Of a stretch of 64,000 nucleotides of DNA, positions 33,830-44,522 are shown piece by piece. A program made the position numbers and the translations under genes. The stretch is from Psilocybe azurescens (Eukaryota > Basidiomycota > Agaricomycetes > Agaricales > Agrocybaceae): positions 1-64,000 of the forward strand of contig JAJIRX010000793.1 of NCBI GenBank assembly GCA_023853785.1, given 5' to 3'. Under the pieces are notes generated by a model. That model had not been told where the DNA came from, made no database searches, and saw nothing but the letters and a program-made list of their open reading frames with translations. How positions within the stretch are numbered: position 1 is the stretch's first letter; each line of letters begins with the position of its first letter.

Positions 33830-35774
33830 GTGATTGGGAGGTAAATGTGTAGCGTACAATAATGTAAATACTGTACTTATATATTGTAAATACAATTTAT
33901 ACTAACTAAATTTACTCTATAACAGAGAATTCAGTTTATATATAAAATCTACATACTTGTAGCTGCGTATTCAGCACACAGGATCACGGGAATTGTGCTG
34001 TTTGATTCCCATATTCCAACAGAATAGTGTAGTAAATACTGGTATTCGAGGACATTCACCTATTGAATGTTTTCTTGATGCATCCTCAGCCGATGTGTAG
34101 CTCAGGTAACGATGTGAACAGATGGAAATGAGGCATCAGCCATAGCCCGAACCTTGTCACCAGATTTAGACCTGAGCTTCAGACACACGGACAAAGACCG
34201 TTAGTGACAGAAAAGGGAAGGTCGTGAGATGTAGTTAAGATCAGAGAACGTTCACAGCCCACAGGACTACCCTCTATCTGATACCCCACGATATCATAGT
34301 GTAGACAGACCTCAGGATAAATATATATGCTGAAGGGTTGTAGCGAGGCGAGTGCAAATATGGTTAGTTTCTAATGTGGCACAAGAGTAGAGAAGCTAGG
34401 TGAACTGCTTGTTTCGAGGAAAAAGTGCACGGAAGCCCTAAAATACATCAGGAATAAGTCTAATGTAATGCCGTTCATTTGAGGTGATTTTGCATCCCTG
34501 TTCGAGACTTCGAGTGGCAGTTTTTCCTTGTGACTGTGGTGGCTGTGTTATTCTGATGCAACCTGATCGGGTCCAGCTTGGCTCCCGAGGTCTGGTTATT
34601 ATGGGCAATCTTCAAGTTGACATTGAATTAACACGAATGTCAATATGCACCATGTTGTTTGTTAGTTTCTGCCGAAAATTTAAATGGTGTATAATGGGTG
34701 TACTAGGTACATACTACATTCATTGCGCCATTGACTTGGGATGTTTGTAATACTGTGGTTGGGGTTTTGCGGGGAGGCTCATGTACGGTAAGCAGTCGTC
34801 CTCGACGAGATGTCTGTCGCTCTCTCAAGTCATAATCTCCAGAATCATCGTATAGAATGCACGCCAGTACCTAGATGTGCGGTTTCTGAGTTGGCTGCAT
34901 GTCGATTTAAGCTTAGCTGAGTGTAATTCAACGACATACCAAGATGCACATCTACCACTCACAGCTTGCTCCACCCCCTGCGGCCCGTGAGCATTCCGCA
35001 ATGTATCTGCAGGACATGAACTATCTCATAAAATCAGAGGTATGCAGCAAATACAAGTTTTAGAGAATTTATAAAAATGCTCACCAGGGGTTTAGCCTAT
35101 TATTTACTGATTGGGATGCAGAGAGCACTAGTGCATTCATAAAGGACCAAGAGTGAGGCCAGTAGGTGCTAGGTAGGGGGCGGCGGCACTCCCGTGGAAG
35201 CTAGAGCCCCAAGACGTTTCTGAAATGGGCAGTTCATGTAAACAAGAGAAATCGGTAAGATAAAATGCATTTTGCATAGATTATGTGCTTACCTGATCCC
35301 TAATCATTGTTATAAGCCACTGGGACGTGGGGATTATTGATGAAGATTAGTTATTCAGCTTCGTCAGGTCGATGGATTCCAGCTAAACACCTATACAATG
35401 GTATATCTAAAGCGCGCAGGCCGCGCAAAGGAGAAGATGGTAAGTTAAAAAGAGGCGATGCCTTCAGGACATACTGTCAAAAAAACTTGCATTGACATTG
35501 GAAGTCTTGCATTGCACATTGGTCTTCACTCCTGCTATTTCCGGTACTCCTAGTTGCAACCAGTCAATATTAATAAGGGATCTGAGTAGAGAGGGACACC
35601 AAATAACAAAGATTGCTCAACTTCAACGGCCAATATGAGGGCATGCAGGAGCAGTGGATAAGACGGGGGAGGGATATACAAGGAATGGCCAAAAAGGCAG
35701 AAAGAAGAGCAAGTGGTGGTATGACAGTATCCCGTGAAGGCTATGACTCTGGATTTGGTTGTGTCTTATCGTAA
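33830..35774. other. Gene-poor stretch
   Basis: No gene, known repeat or RNA was recognised. An 88-codon plus frame at 34484 has no family features. Short ORFs elsewhere are at the level expected by chance. Confidence 0.3.
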
Positions 35775-37383
35775 GGATAAAACTATAGGAAACCCCTTTC
35801 TCGGAGAAACCGGGAGTTTCTAGGGCGTTTCTAGAGAAACCCTCCATTTTGCAAAGTATGGCCAAAGGAAAGTTTTGGTGGTCGCCGTGTGATGCCGGCC
35901 ACTGTAAGCAGTGACTTTGGTCACACCTCACCCGTGCACCTTCATCAATCTCAAGTACGTACCATCTACCATCTCTTGCAGGCAAGATCAACAAACACTG
36001 ACTCATGATTCAGCACACATACTGAATGTGAGGGCATGCAGAAGCACACATTTGTCATATATCTGGCTGTGTGATAAATGCAATCATTGGAACAGTAAGC
36101 TTCAATTTTCTAAGCTGCACTAATAAATGATCATTTGGTATCTACTGTTCTCGTTTGCCCTCTTTCATAAATTTTTTCTCATTTAAAAATCTAGAGACTT
36201 TGTCATATATAGCCTGTATATACTTAGGTAGACATTATCAGAATTCAGTTCCCCCTGACATTAGGATTCTTGTGAGCCATTGATGAGCTTCCTCTCATTT
36301 ATCAGAGCAGCGGTACAGTTGACTTTCTCATAACACATACCAATCGGAACAGCCCTAAAGTCATGCATTATGAGATTTATGCAGTACAAAAATTGTCACA
36401 GTTATGTGACTTTAGTGACCCTGCCAAAGTGTGACATGCAATAACAAAATGGATAAGATAACAATATTAACTAAGCATCAGACCGACAAAAATAGCTATC
36501 TACAGTTGTTTGCTTAGCATTTAATGACTCCTCATAAACTTGAGAACACCAATCCAATCAGCCAAAGTCAGATTTTCATGCCAACCTGCTGCAGCTGGCC
36601 TGGGGGCTGTAATTGGAATGTTCTTTACACAAGCCTTCTTTTCTTTATGAGCATAAGGTGTGGGTTTTGGTCAAGGTTTTGAGTTTTTCAGTGGTTTGAA
36701 GCATTAAATGACAAAGAACAGGTAAAGTTGTAGGCTTTATACATAATATTCTTTATCTTAATTTTGTTTAGGCATTGTGGGAATCTATGCCCCAGATGTA
36801 GCCATGAAAATTATTCAAATTATCCTTGAAAGTTCTCTACTTTATTCAACAAGTGCCGCTCTGATATTTCCTGCTCTACTGATGCACTGAGGCTTAATTC
36901 TGATGTGCCCATGCCACAAAAATGCATCTCAAAACCCCATATATAGCCAATCTCATAATGCATATTTCAGTGTCAGAGCCATGCATTATCCAGTATGCAA
37001 TATAGATGCATTTCCCTGCTTTGCAAGGTGTTGTCAGCCCAAAAGTCATGCAGTATGACATTTATGCATTATGACATTATGCATTATGAGAAAGTCGACT
37101 GTAATTCAAAATACATCATGCATTCACCTCTATCCATATGTGCACCAGTTGCAGTTAATCTGTCACTCAGCAATTATTTTATTGAAGTTCGTTTATTTAT
37201 TTTGAGGCGTCACACGCAGCCTCTGACTAATCAATTATTTACCGCCCGGTTCCATTTTGGGTAGACTTTCGGAGGTGTTTCTCTAAGAAACCGGGGTTTC
37301 TCATTAAGCAAACTATCAACCCCCATTCTCCCCCATTCTCCCAGAGAAACCCTGAGAAAGGGGGTTTCCCTATAGTTTTATCC
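35775..37383. mobile_element. TIR element with GGATAAAACTATAGG ends, hosting a nested MITE
   Basis: The left end GGATAAAACTATAGGAAACC and the right end GGTTTCCCTATAGTTTTATCC are inverted repeats of about 30 bases. Both are followed by runs of GTTTCTCTAGAAACC-like subterminal repeats. No transposase frame is seen. A second element (36316-37101) lies inside it. The target duplication is uncertain. Confidence 0.65.
36316..37101. mobile_element. Pogo/Tc1-like MITE nested in the 35.8-kb element
   Basis: It is flanked by TA on both sides and starts CAGTTGACTTTCTCATAA. It ends TTATGAGAAAGTCGACTG. Internal copies of AAAGTCATGCA(T/G)TATGA near both ends extend the TIRs. At 786 bp it has no coding capacity, so it must depend on a transposase elsewhere. 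Confidence 0.7.
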
Positions 37384-37455
37384 AAAAGAGAATCAAGAAT
37401 TTAAGAGATCATGCATCATGCATCATGCACACCAAGAGGTAATGGAATCTCTCTA

Positions 37456-38102
37456 GGGTACGGTGAGAAATTCATCAATTTATCACACATGTTACAAATT
37501 GGTGTTAGAAACATGTTACTAACATGTTACTAACATCGAGGGTCTGTGACCCATGTTAGAAATGTTAGAAATTCAGATCAACCCATGATGGTATTCTGCC
37601 AAATTTGGAGCACAGAATCACAGTTTATGCTATTCATGATATCCTTCGTGGTTAATGCACATGTTTTCCAAACAACTATGTTTTGAAAAAGTGGGTCATT
37701 AATCTGATCAGAGGAGCTGAGGAGGTTTTTAACACCTATAAAGTGGATGTATGTACTACAATAAGATTTGTTGATTCTGTATGTGTGCCACTAATTTATA
37801 TTTTTGTTTGTCAGATTCCCACAGAACTGGAACCAGGAAAAATAATGACTACCCTCAGCCATGAATTGTCCATAGATGAAGCCTTCAAAAAATGGTGGGT
37901 AAATGGCCTACATAGTGCAGCAAATTTAATTTCTCAGAATTTCTAACATTTCTAACACTGTGAATAATTGATTTCTCACACAAGTTAAAAACATTTCTCA
38001 CATATCTGTTACTAATGTTATTAACACCATGTGAGAAATACTTTTGACCTCTGATGTTACTAACATATGTTAGAAACTGATTGTGAGTTTCTCACCATAC
38101 CC
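37456..38102. mobile_element. TA-flanked MITE with captured coding fragment
   Basis: The left end GGGTACGGTGAGAAA and right end TTTCTCACCATACCC are inverted and flanked by TA (37454-37455 and 38103-38104). Subterminal parts repeat TAACATGTTACTAACAT. The interior contains a gene-like segment (separate entry). Confidence 0.7.
37565..37945 (+). pseudogene. Coding-like fragment inside a MITE
   Basis: The frame gives VLKKWVINLIRGAEEVFNTY, followed by a possible intron with a GTATGT donor near 37745 and TTGTTTGTCAG near 37814, then IPTELEPGKIMTTLSHELSI and KKWWVNGLHSAANLISQNF to a stop at about 37946. The composition and the spliced structure look like real protein, but I do not recognise the family. 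It may be a captured host exon pair or a remnant of the parent transposase. Confidence 0.4.
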
Positions 38103-38360
38103 TAAATCTCACCGTATGCCTGCATTGGAAACTCCAAGCCCCATGTATTCGTTTTTGGATCGACAGTTTTCCTCTTGAAGTATAGATTGAGAGTATGTTG
38201 CATCTTGTAAGCAAAAATATTCAGTCTAGGGGTTCAGTGCTCAGTATGTCCAGGATTGTGCAGCTGAGAGGCTATATCAAGAGGGTGGGGATGGTCTATG
38301 CCAATTGTGAACCTACTGTTAGATATCCCAAAAGGCTTCCGGCTGTCATTCAGTCCCGTG

Positions 38361-39039
38361 TAGACTGGTGACTGCTCCCTCGAAGAGGGAGAACCCTCGT
38401 TAGAGGGACCGGTTATCTGAGTTTAAAATGGGGGAGGAGGGGGTTAGTGAGGGGTAGCAACTATGATCGAAAGCTGTCAGATTTTTGATGGAATGTACAG
38501 ACAGAAGGCCCAATTAGGGTTTGTCCCTATTTGGATGTGAGGAATGAGTTTGGGCGGACAGACTGTCTGTATTGAGGGACATTGGGATGCGCATTAGAAA
38601 TGAGATAGACTGGGATTGTGTCAAGGACTAATATATAACATAGTTTCACACACAATTTAGATCAAGAAATGAGCCAAACAAGAGCCAAAATATCTTCAGC
38701 CCTGGCTATTTCTAATATCTGCATGCATATCCTTGAGATTATGTACGTTCAGATAGTCTAAAGGTATCTTAAATTAATAATAGTGGAGATAAAAGCATTA
38801 AAAGGATGCAAACGCGCCTCAGTCACGTCGATGCGGTATGCGAGGAATTTTCAAAATGTATTTTTAGCTCAATTCATGTCCTAATACAGACGAGTCCCAA
38901 TTGAGCCTTCTTTCTGCACATTCTTTGACAGTTTTTCGATCATAGTCACTACTACCCCTTTAAAACTCAGTTGTACCAGTCGGAGAACAGAGGTTCTCCA
39001 TCGCTTTGCGACCTCCTTCTCCCGCTGGTCACGAGTCTA
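38361..39039. repeat. Long-TIR MITE-like element
   Basis: The left sequence (TAGACTGGTGACTG onward) and the reverse complement of the right end (TAGACTCGTGACCAG onward) can be aligned for about 190 bases through CTATGATCGAAA and AGAAGGC(C/T)CAATT. The short hairpin CTCCCTCGAAGAGGGAG lies in the left arm. No coding sequence. Confidence 0.6.
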
Positions 39040-39144
39040 GGTCCCGGGCAATGGGCATCATTTCAACCTAATATCAACTTTGTTCTTAAAGCAACGTGAA
39101 TGTCCTTCTCTACTCATAGCTGCCTCGCCTTGATTTCCTCAACC

Positions 39145-39532
39145 TCAACTTGTCTTATATGATCTCATCTGCCTGACACATTCAGATGGTACTGCTACGG
39201 CTCGGTTGCCATACTTAGCTTTAACAACACGTCTTGTCCTTTTGCCTAGTATCGCAGCTTCGCACTTCTGTTGCGGTCCAGGTAGGCGATGTGATCTAAT
39301 TAAAAAAAGCGACATATCTTTCAATTTAGAACTTTTCCCATTAGACGAAATATGCACCCCAACTGCCTCGAAGTAAGCCCTCATTCCTCCACCTGTTTGA
39401 TCGAACATTGCCATCTAAACGTCGGCGACTGATGTATGCTGGTCTCCAACAGATCACGCCCGCAGTGAAGCTATTCAAATTGGAATCAAATATCAAATGG
39501 TGGACTATATCAACATCAACTGTTCCGTGCAT
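39145..39532 (-). CDS. Hypothetical minus-strand exons
   Basis: Two overlapping frames read IVHHLIFDSNLNSFTAGVIC and then GGMRAYFEAVGVHISSNGK to GKRTRRVVKAKYGNRAVAVP, ending at 39145. The switch at about 39390-39430 may be a short intron or a frame break. The sequence is protein-like but unassigned. Confidence 0.3.
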
Positions 39533-39619
39533 TCAGTACCTTTTGAATCTAGTCTACATTTGGAGAGTAGAGTGATGATTCAAGGCGAAAGATATATTAT
39601 AGTGCCGCTCAGGACTGGG

Positions 39620-40330
39620 ACGTGTTCTTCTTTTGTTTTTGAACCTCTTTCATAAACTGAGCATGTTCTGCATGTCTCCCCACTAACTGATGTGTTTGCT
39701 CCCTTGTCTCAACCATCCCCACTACCACTGCTCTATCTTCTACAGTTGCATAGCCGTCGTTGTTGCTGCGTCCTCTACAGTCGCATAGTTGTCACTATGT
39801 CCAAGCTCCTTCGTGCAGTGAGTCTTCCCGCCCGTGAGATGGTCGTCGGCGCCCAGGTAATATGTATATCATCTGCCCAATAGATTCCCAAGGCAGGAAT
39901 GGTGCCACAAATTCACTTGGGTCTGGCAACACGCCTAGAGGAGAATCATTGAGGACCCCTCATTCCTTTCCAGTATCGATAGCACCCCTCTTCCTTTTGC
40001 TGCCGACTCATGACCTTCATGGAACCTATACAATGTCATTAATATCACATCTACCCTCTCATGTACAAAAAAACCTTGTGCGTTATTTCAATATATAAAT
40101 GTGGACTCGGGGCTCTGACTCTTGCATCGCCTCCATACCGCAAACACTGCCCCATAGCTTCAAACTCAAGGAAGCTATTATGGATTTCTAATCCAATATT
40201 TGTTCCAGCTACCAAGACCCGTTCATAGCCTATCTTTGATACTAAGAGGATGACCTTCTCTGTGCTCCTATTATATTGGTTAGACATACACCATGACCGT
40301 TTAACCATGTTCTCAATGTTAGCCACGGTG
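39620..40330 (-). CDS. Hypothetical minus-strand gene fragment
   Basis: The frame from 40326 reads VILLVSKIGYERVLVAGTNI then GLEIHNSFLEFEAMGQCLRY and GGDARVRAPSPHLYIEI. A second protein-like run near 39620-39740 reads GMVETREQTHQLVGRHAEHA. Joining them would need introns that I could not fix. The family is not recognised. The fragment could belong with 39145-39532. Confidence 0.3.
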
Positions 40331-41015
40331 GTAAAGTATCATATACATAGAGTCTTCCGAGTGTTACTGTGGACCGAGAAGCATTAAATTCATTTGTTGC
40401 ATATCTATACCCTACGGTATAGCTCTAGTCAATTTTTGTGATATAAAATGGGTACGCACAGAAAGTCCAGCATGATACTCATTATGAATCAAACTACCCT
40501 AGTAATTGGGAATTATTCTCAATTGGATGATGACAAGCAAGGCTGTGTATTGAACATGTCACACAAATGATGAGAATAGATCTCTCTTTGTGTTCGAAAT
40601 CAATCATGGTTAAGGAAATTGTTGATTGAAGACAGGTATCTGGTGTTCATTTTGACCTTGGACCTCGTCATCAGCTTGAGCAGGCGGGGTAGTGATTGAC
40701 ATGTTGGGAACTGGACGCCTTCAGCTTTCCTTCCGGGAGTGCGTATAAGGGAGCCATGGCTCAGTTGAGATCAGATTTCTACTTCATATGGAACCAGGTA
40801 TATGGAGACATGAAATGCTCGCTGTAAACTTGGAAAGGAAGCCTTATCACTTCCCCAGCTGCTCAACTGGTCATGAGTTGCAGCTTCCTTCCCTGGTCCC
40901 AGCCATTCATTTATAGCCCTCCCTGCATGCAGTCCGTCAGATGAGAAGTTGACTGTCTACATCGCCCGTCTGTGATTCCTAATCGGACTGTTGTTTCACT
41001 ACCCTCACCATTGAG
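40331..41015. other. Region upstream of the first GTPase gene
   Basis: No gene was seen. It presumably contains the promoter of the gene at 41016, but no specific element was assigned. Confidence 0.3.
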
Positions 41016-42145
41016 ATGTCCGCTAATCGTCAAAATCTTGCTAAAGAGTCAAAAGTCAAAGCATTGGGTAATCAACTGAAGAAATCCCTGGGACTTGGAT
41101 CATCGAGTGCTGGGTCAGTATCAAAAATGAGGCTGCGATACTCCAAAGCAGATACACCCATTTCTGCATTCTTGTTATTGGGAGAGCAAATGCTGGCAAA
41201 ACAATCCTGTTAAAGCGGGTATGTAACACGACTGAAGAGCCATCCATCTACAATGATGGTAAAAATCTAGTGAGCTACCCAGCCCTATGCTGGATATCAG
41301 ATGCTTATTATTTGTCAATAGCTTGAATCGACTTCAAGGGTATTACTCCTCTGTAATTTCTGCATCTCCCACCAACAAAATGGACTTTTGACATTGTAGT
41401 GTGGAATCCACGACATCCGTTGAGCATTCACATTTAAGAGTAACCCAAAGTTCATCTTCCATGACTCAGCTGGTTTTGAGGCAGGTGGTGAGGATGAACT
41501 AAAGGCGGTGATGGATTTCATTGAAGAGAGTTCAATGGCCCATGAAGTCAATGATCAGGTCCATATCATATCATATGGTATGTGTTTATTGTCTTTATTT
41601 TTATTTGAACACCCCAGATCACAATGGATATAGGTTTTGCTTTGACCCAGATGTATTATGGCCCTTATTGGACTTGGAAGTTAAATTTTTCAATGAAAAT
41701 CGTGAAATGGAATAGTAAGCTTGTTACAAACATTTCAATAATGAAAACTCACAAAATCATACAAAACCAGTGCCAGTTGTGGCAATTTTCATGAAATTTG
41801 ATGATCTTATCAGCCAGGTTTGGAACAGAAACAATACCCCAAAGCAGAATACTAGGCATGCATTGAACACTTTGCAGCAGAAGTTTGAGCAGCCACTTAG
41901 AAGCTATAAATTTCCTCCACAGAATTATGTTAGGCTTGAGGGTAAGTGATTCACATTTGCTAAATCAATTTAGAGACTTAATGCCATGAATAGCACTTGA
42001 TAAGAACGAAAGTGATCACCAAAAACAAATGGAAGAACTAATCAAAAAACAGCAGCATCAATTGATAACCTTGCTCTCAGAATGCTGTTTGTTACTGTCC
42101 AACAAAATAATTTGAAGATATGCATTGAATATGCAATAAAGAGGT
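41016..42145 (+). pseudogene. P-loop GTPase of the basidiomycete AIG1/dynamin-like multicopy family, decayed
   Basis: The start MSANRQNLAKESKVKALGNQ is followed in another frame by FCILVIGRANAGKTILLKRV (P-loop, G1, near 41160-41220). After an intron come NPKFIFHDSAGFEAGGEDEL (G3-like DSAG, about 41445-41490) and EVNDQVHIISYG. A further intron precedes LLDLEVKFFNENREM, then VPVVAIFMKFDDLISQVWN (G4 in the TKxD position, here MKFD) and FPPQNYVRLE. The last exon reads MLFVTVQQNNLKICIEYAI to a GTATAC donor near 42145. The G4 Thr is changed to Met and frames slip at 41110 and at an A6 run (42044-42049). The cellular role of the family is unknown. It is paralogous to the gene at 53224. Confidence 0.7.
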
Positions 42146-42647
42146 ATACTATTATTTTGTTGTATTTTAATGTTGCTTATTATGTTTTTTTTAGCATTGT
42201 GAATCAAAATATAAGCAATATGGTATGTTGGTTAAGGTGTGCTAGATTATTTGAGTAATTATTTCACATAAAGGATGATATGATATTTTGTGCCATCATT
42301 TGGTTTCCACACAATTATTATGTATGTGAATATGCCGCCACACTATAAAACACAGTAACTAACATTATATTAGAATGTAAGCACTAAACATTCACTTGTC
42401 TTGAAATGGTGTAATGACATATAGATAGTATGTGAGTGCAAATTTTAAAATTATAAATAATGTGCTAACAGCATTTAATAAGGATTATAATGTAAGAAAC
42501 AAACTAGCAGAGATATAATTAAATGCTTAGTTGCAATTGCTGACATCTTCTGTATCAATTCTAATTTAGACTGTAAGTTGTGTGCACTATTTGTTATTGA
42601 TTGCAACTGCTGACATGTGCTGTATCAATTTTAATTCAGGCTGTAAG

Positions 42648-44522
42648 GAGGGCTTTTGTGTCCCCACATATTCTGGCCGGAGTCCGCTGGAGTCCGCTGC
42701 GGAATCCGCTATTCCGCTGCAGAATGAAAGCAAAAATATGGCACAAGGCCCTGCTATTTTATTTAATATCAATTCCGGCGGAATGGCGGATTCCGCAGCG
42801 AATTGAACGGAATCCGCTTACAAACGGAATAGCCCGAACGGAACCATAAACGGACTTAAAGTTTAATGTTATCGCTCGGCAATTCTCGGCAACTGGGAAT
42901 AATGTCACGTGCGTGACTTTGGTTGCCACGCCGGTCCGTTGGTTACTCCAACCACCCCACCTCTTCCTCCAACCACCACCACCCCGCTGCCGGCCGTCGT
43001 GCGTGCCCTCACCACCCTCGCCATTGTTGGTCAGAGCCAGGCACTCGCCAACCCGACCCGACATGCATCGCGGCACCACCAACCGATGACGGGTCCGTGT
43101 ACGATGACGACGACTCGGACACGCGTACACGGTACGACGACGATGACGACGGCTCCGCATACGACACCGGAACGAGGGTGGAACGAGGGGAGGGATGCGA
43201 GCAGGTAGGCGACGTGAACGCGGCCGCGACACCAGGTAAGTCGCGAACCCCACCCACCCCCGCCACTAACCCTCCCCCTCTTTCTTTCTCATACAGACCG
43301 ATGGCGATGCGTACGTACCGCACGTACCGCAACACACGCAATGTGTACGATGCGACAACGGTACGTACAAAAGCGGACACGGCACGTAGGGACAACGACA
43401 ACAACACGCAGGACGCGTACCACGACACGCAGGACGTGTACCGCGACACGTACGACACGCATGGCGGCCACAACGACGACACCGGAGTACGCCACCGACG
43501 TACACCACCCACGACGGCCGCGAAAGACGACAACAACGACATGCACGGGCGGCCACGACGACAACACGTGAGGACACACAGGACGCTGCACGCGACATGT
43601 ACAACACGCACGGCGGCCACGACGACGACACGTAGGACATGTACCACGACACACAGGACGTACGCGACACGCATTTGACACACGGCAGCCATGACGACGA
43701 CACGTACGACATACGAAGCGCACGGCCACGACGACGACACACACGACACCCACGACGGCCGCAAAGACGACGACGGCGACATGTACGACACCGGTATGAT
43801 GGCCACAACGGACACAACGGCCGCAAGGACGACAACGTGTACGGCGGATGCGTACCACGCCCAGGACGACGATGGCATGTATGACCGATACCACCACCTG
43901 TCCGCCACCCTTTTTAAAAATTTTTTTTCACTTTTTTTCTTGTGTTCTCTCATTTTCTTTTACATCTATGTGTTTGTTTGTTCATTTAACCCAAGTATAT
44001 ACCCTCCCGCCCCATCTTTTTTACTCTGTTATGTTTTTATTTTTATTTTATTTTGTTACAATGGACTTTACATGTAGATAATAATGTAGTATATAGTTAT
44101 TAATATATTATATTGCACTCATGAATTTACACTAAGATTGATAGATTGAAATATTCTAGTTGGAATCCAATGATACAGGGTAGATTATATAAGCAGTGTA
44201 CAGTAGGTGTATGATATAAGGACTATATAAGCAGTGTATAGTAGATGTATGATAGTAGTGGTAACTGTGTAAATCTATTTTTATATTCAGCCTAAAGGTG
44301 TGGGAAATTGTTTTACTCAGCTTCAAGCCGTGGGAATTCCACTTTATTACTGTATTGGCTATAAATAACTCTATTCCCCTTCATTCCCCATCATTCCCCT
44401 CCATTCCCTCTCCAATTCCTTCATTCCTCTTCAATCCCTCTATTCCTCTATTCCCTCTATTCCTTCACTCCCTTTCTCAATCCCTCCAGTCCTAGGGAAT
44501 ATGTGGGGGAGTGAGAAGTACT
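42648..44522 (+). mobile_element. TIR element C2 (CpG-rich copy) inserted in the intron-like array
   Basis: Its ends are GAGGGCTTTTGTGTCCCCAC and, reversed, GTACTTCTCACTCCCCCAC, both continuing into ACATATTC. The left subterminal region is an array of GGAATCCGC words and the right one of CATTCCC words. GGCTGTAAG stands on both sides (42639-42647 and 44523-44531), a probable 9-bp target duplication. The interior carries an intron-containing ORF (separate entry), a polypyrimidine strip (43930-44080) and an AT-rich block. Copies C1 (28.5 kb) and C3 (49.0 kb) are CpG-depleted relatives. Confidence 0.7.
42923..43600 (+). CDS. Spliced low-complexity ORF carried by the C elements
   Basis: The first part has ordinary composition (MPRRSVGYSNHPTSSSN, CWSEPGTRQPDPTCIAAPPT) and then becomes acidic (YDDDDSDTRTRYDDDDDGSA). 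A strong donor ACACCAG/GTAAGT (about 43231-43240), a CTAAC branch-site motif and TTTCTTTCTCATACAG (acceptor about 43299) define a 60-base intron. Downstream is satellite-like sequence open in more than one frame. Donor and branch motif are also present in the CpG-depleted copies C1 and C3. The function is unknown. The start codon is uncertain and the 3' end of the frame cannot be chosen with confidence. Confidence 0.4.

Noticed and set aside
35623..36006. 127-codon minus-strand frame
   Set aside because: It runs across the TIR border of the 35.8-kb element and has no protein-like features.
43009..43953. 314-codon minus-strand frame
   Set aside because: Antisense to the spliced ORF of element C2 and composed of satellite sequence. 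The splice signals support the plus strand.
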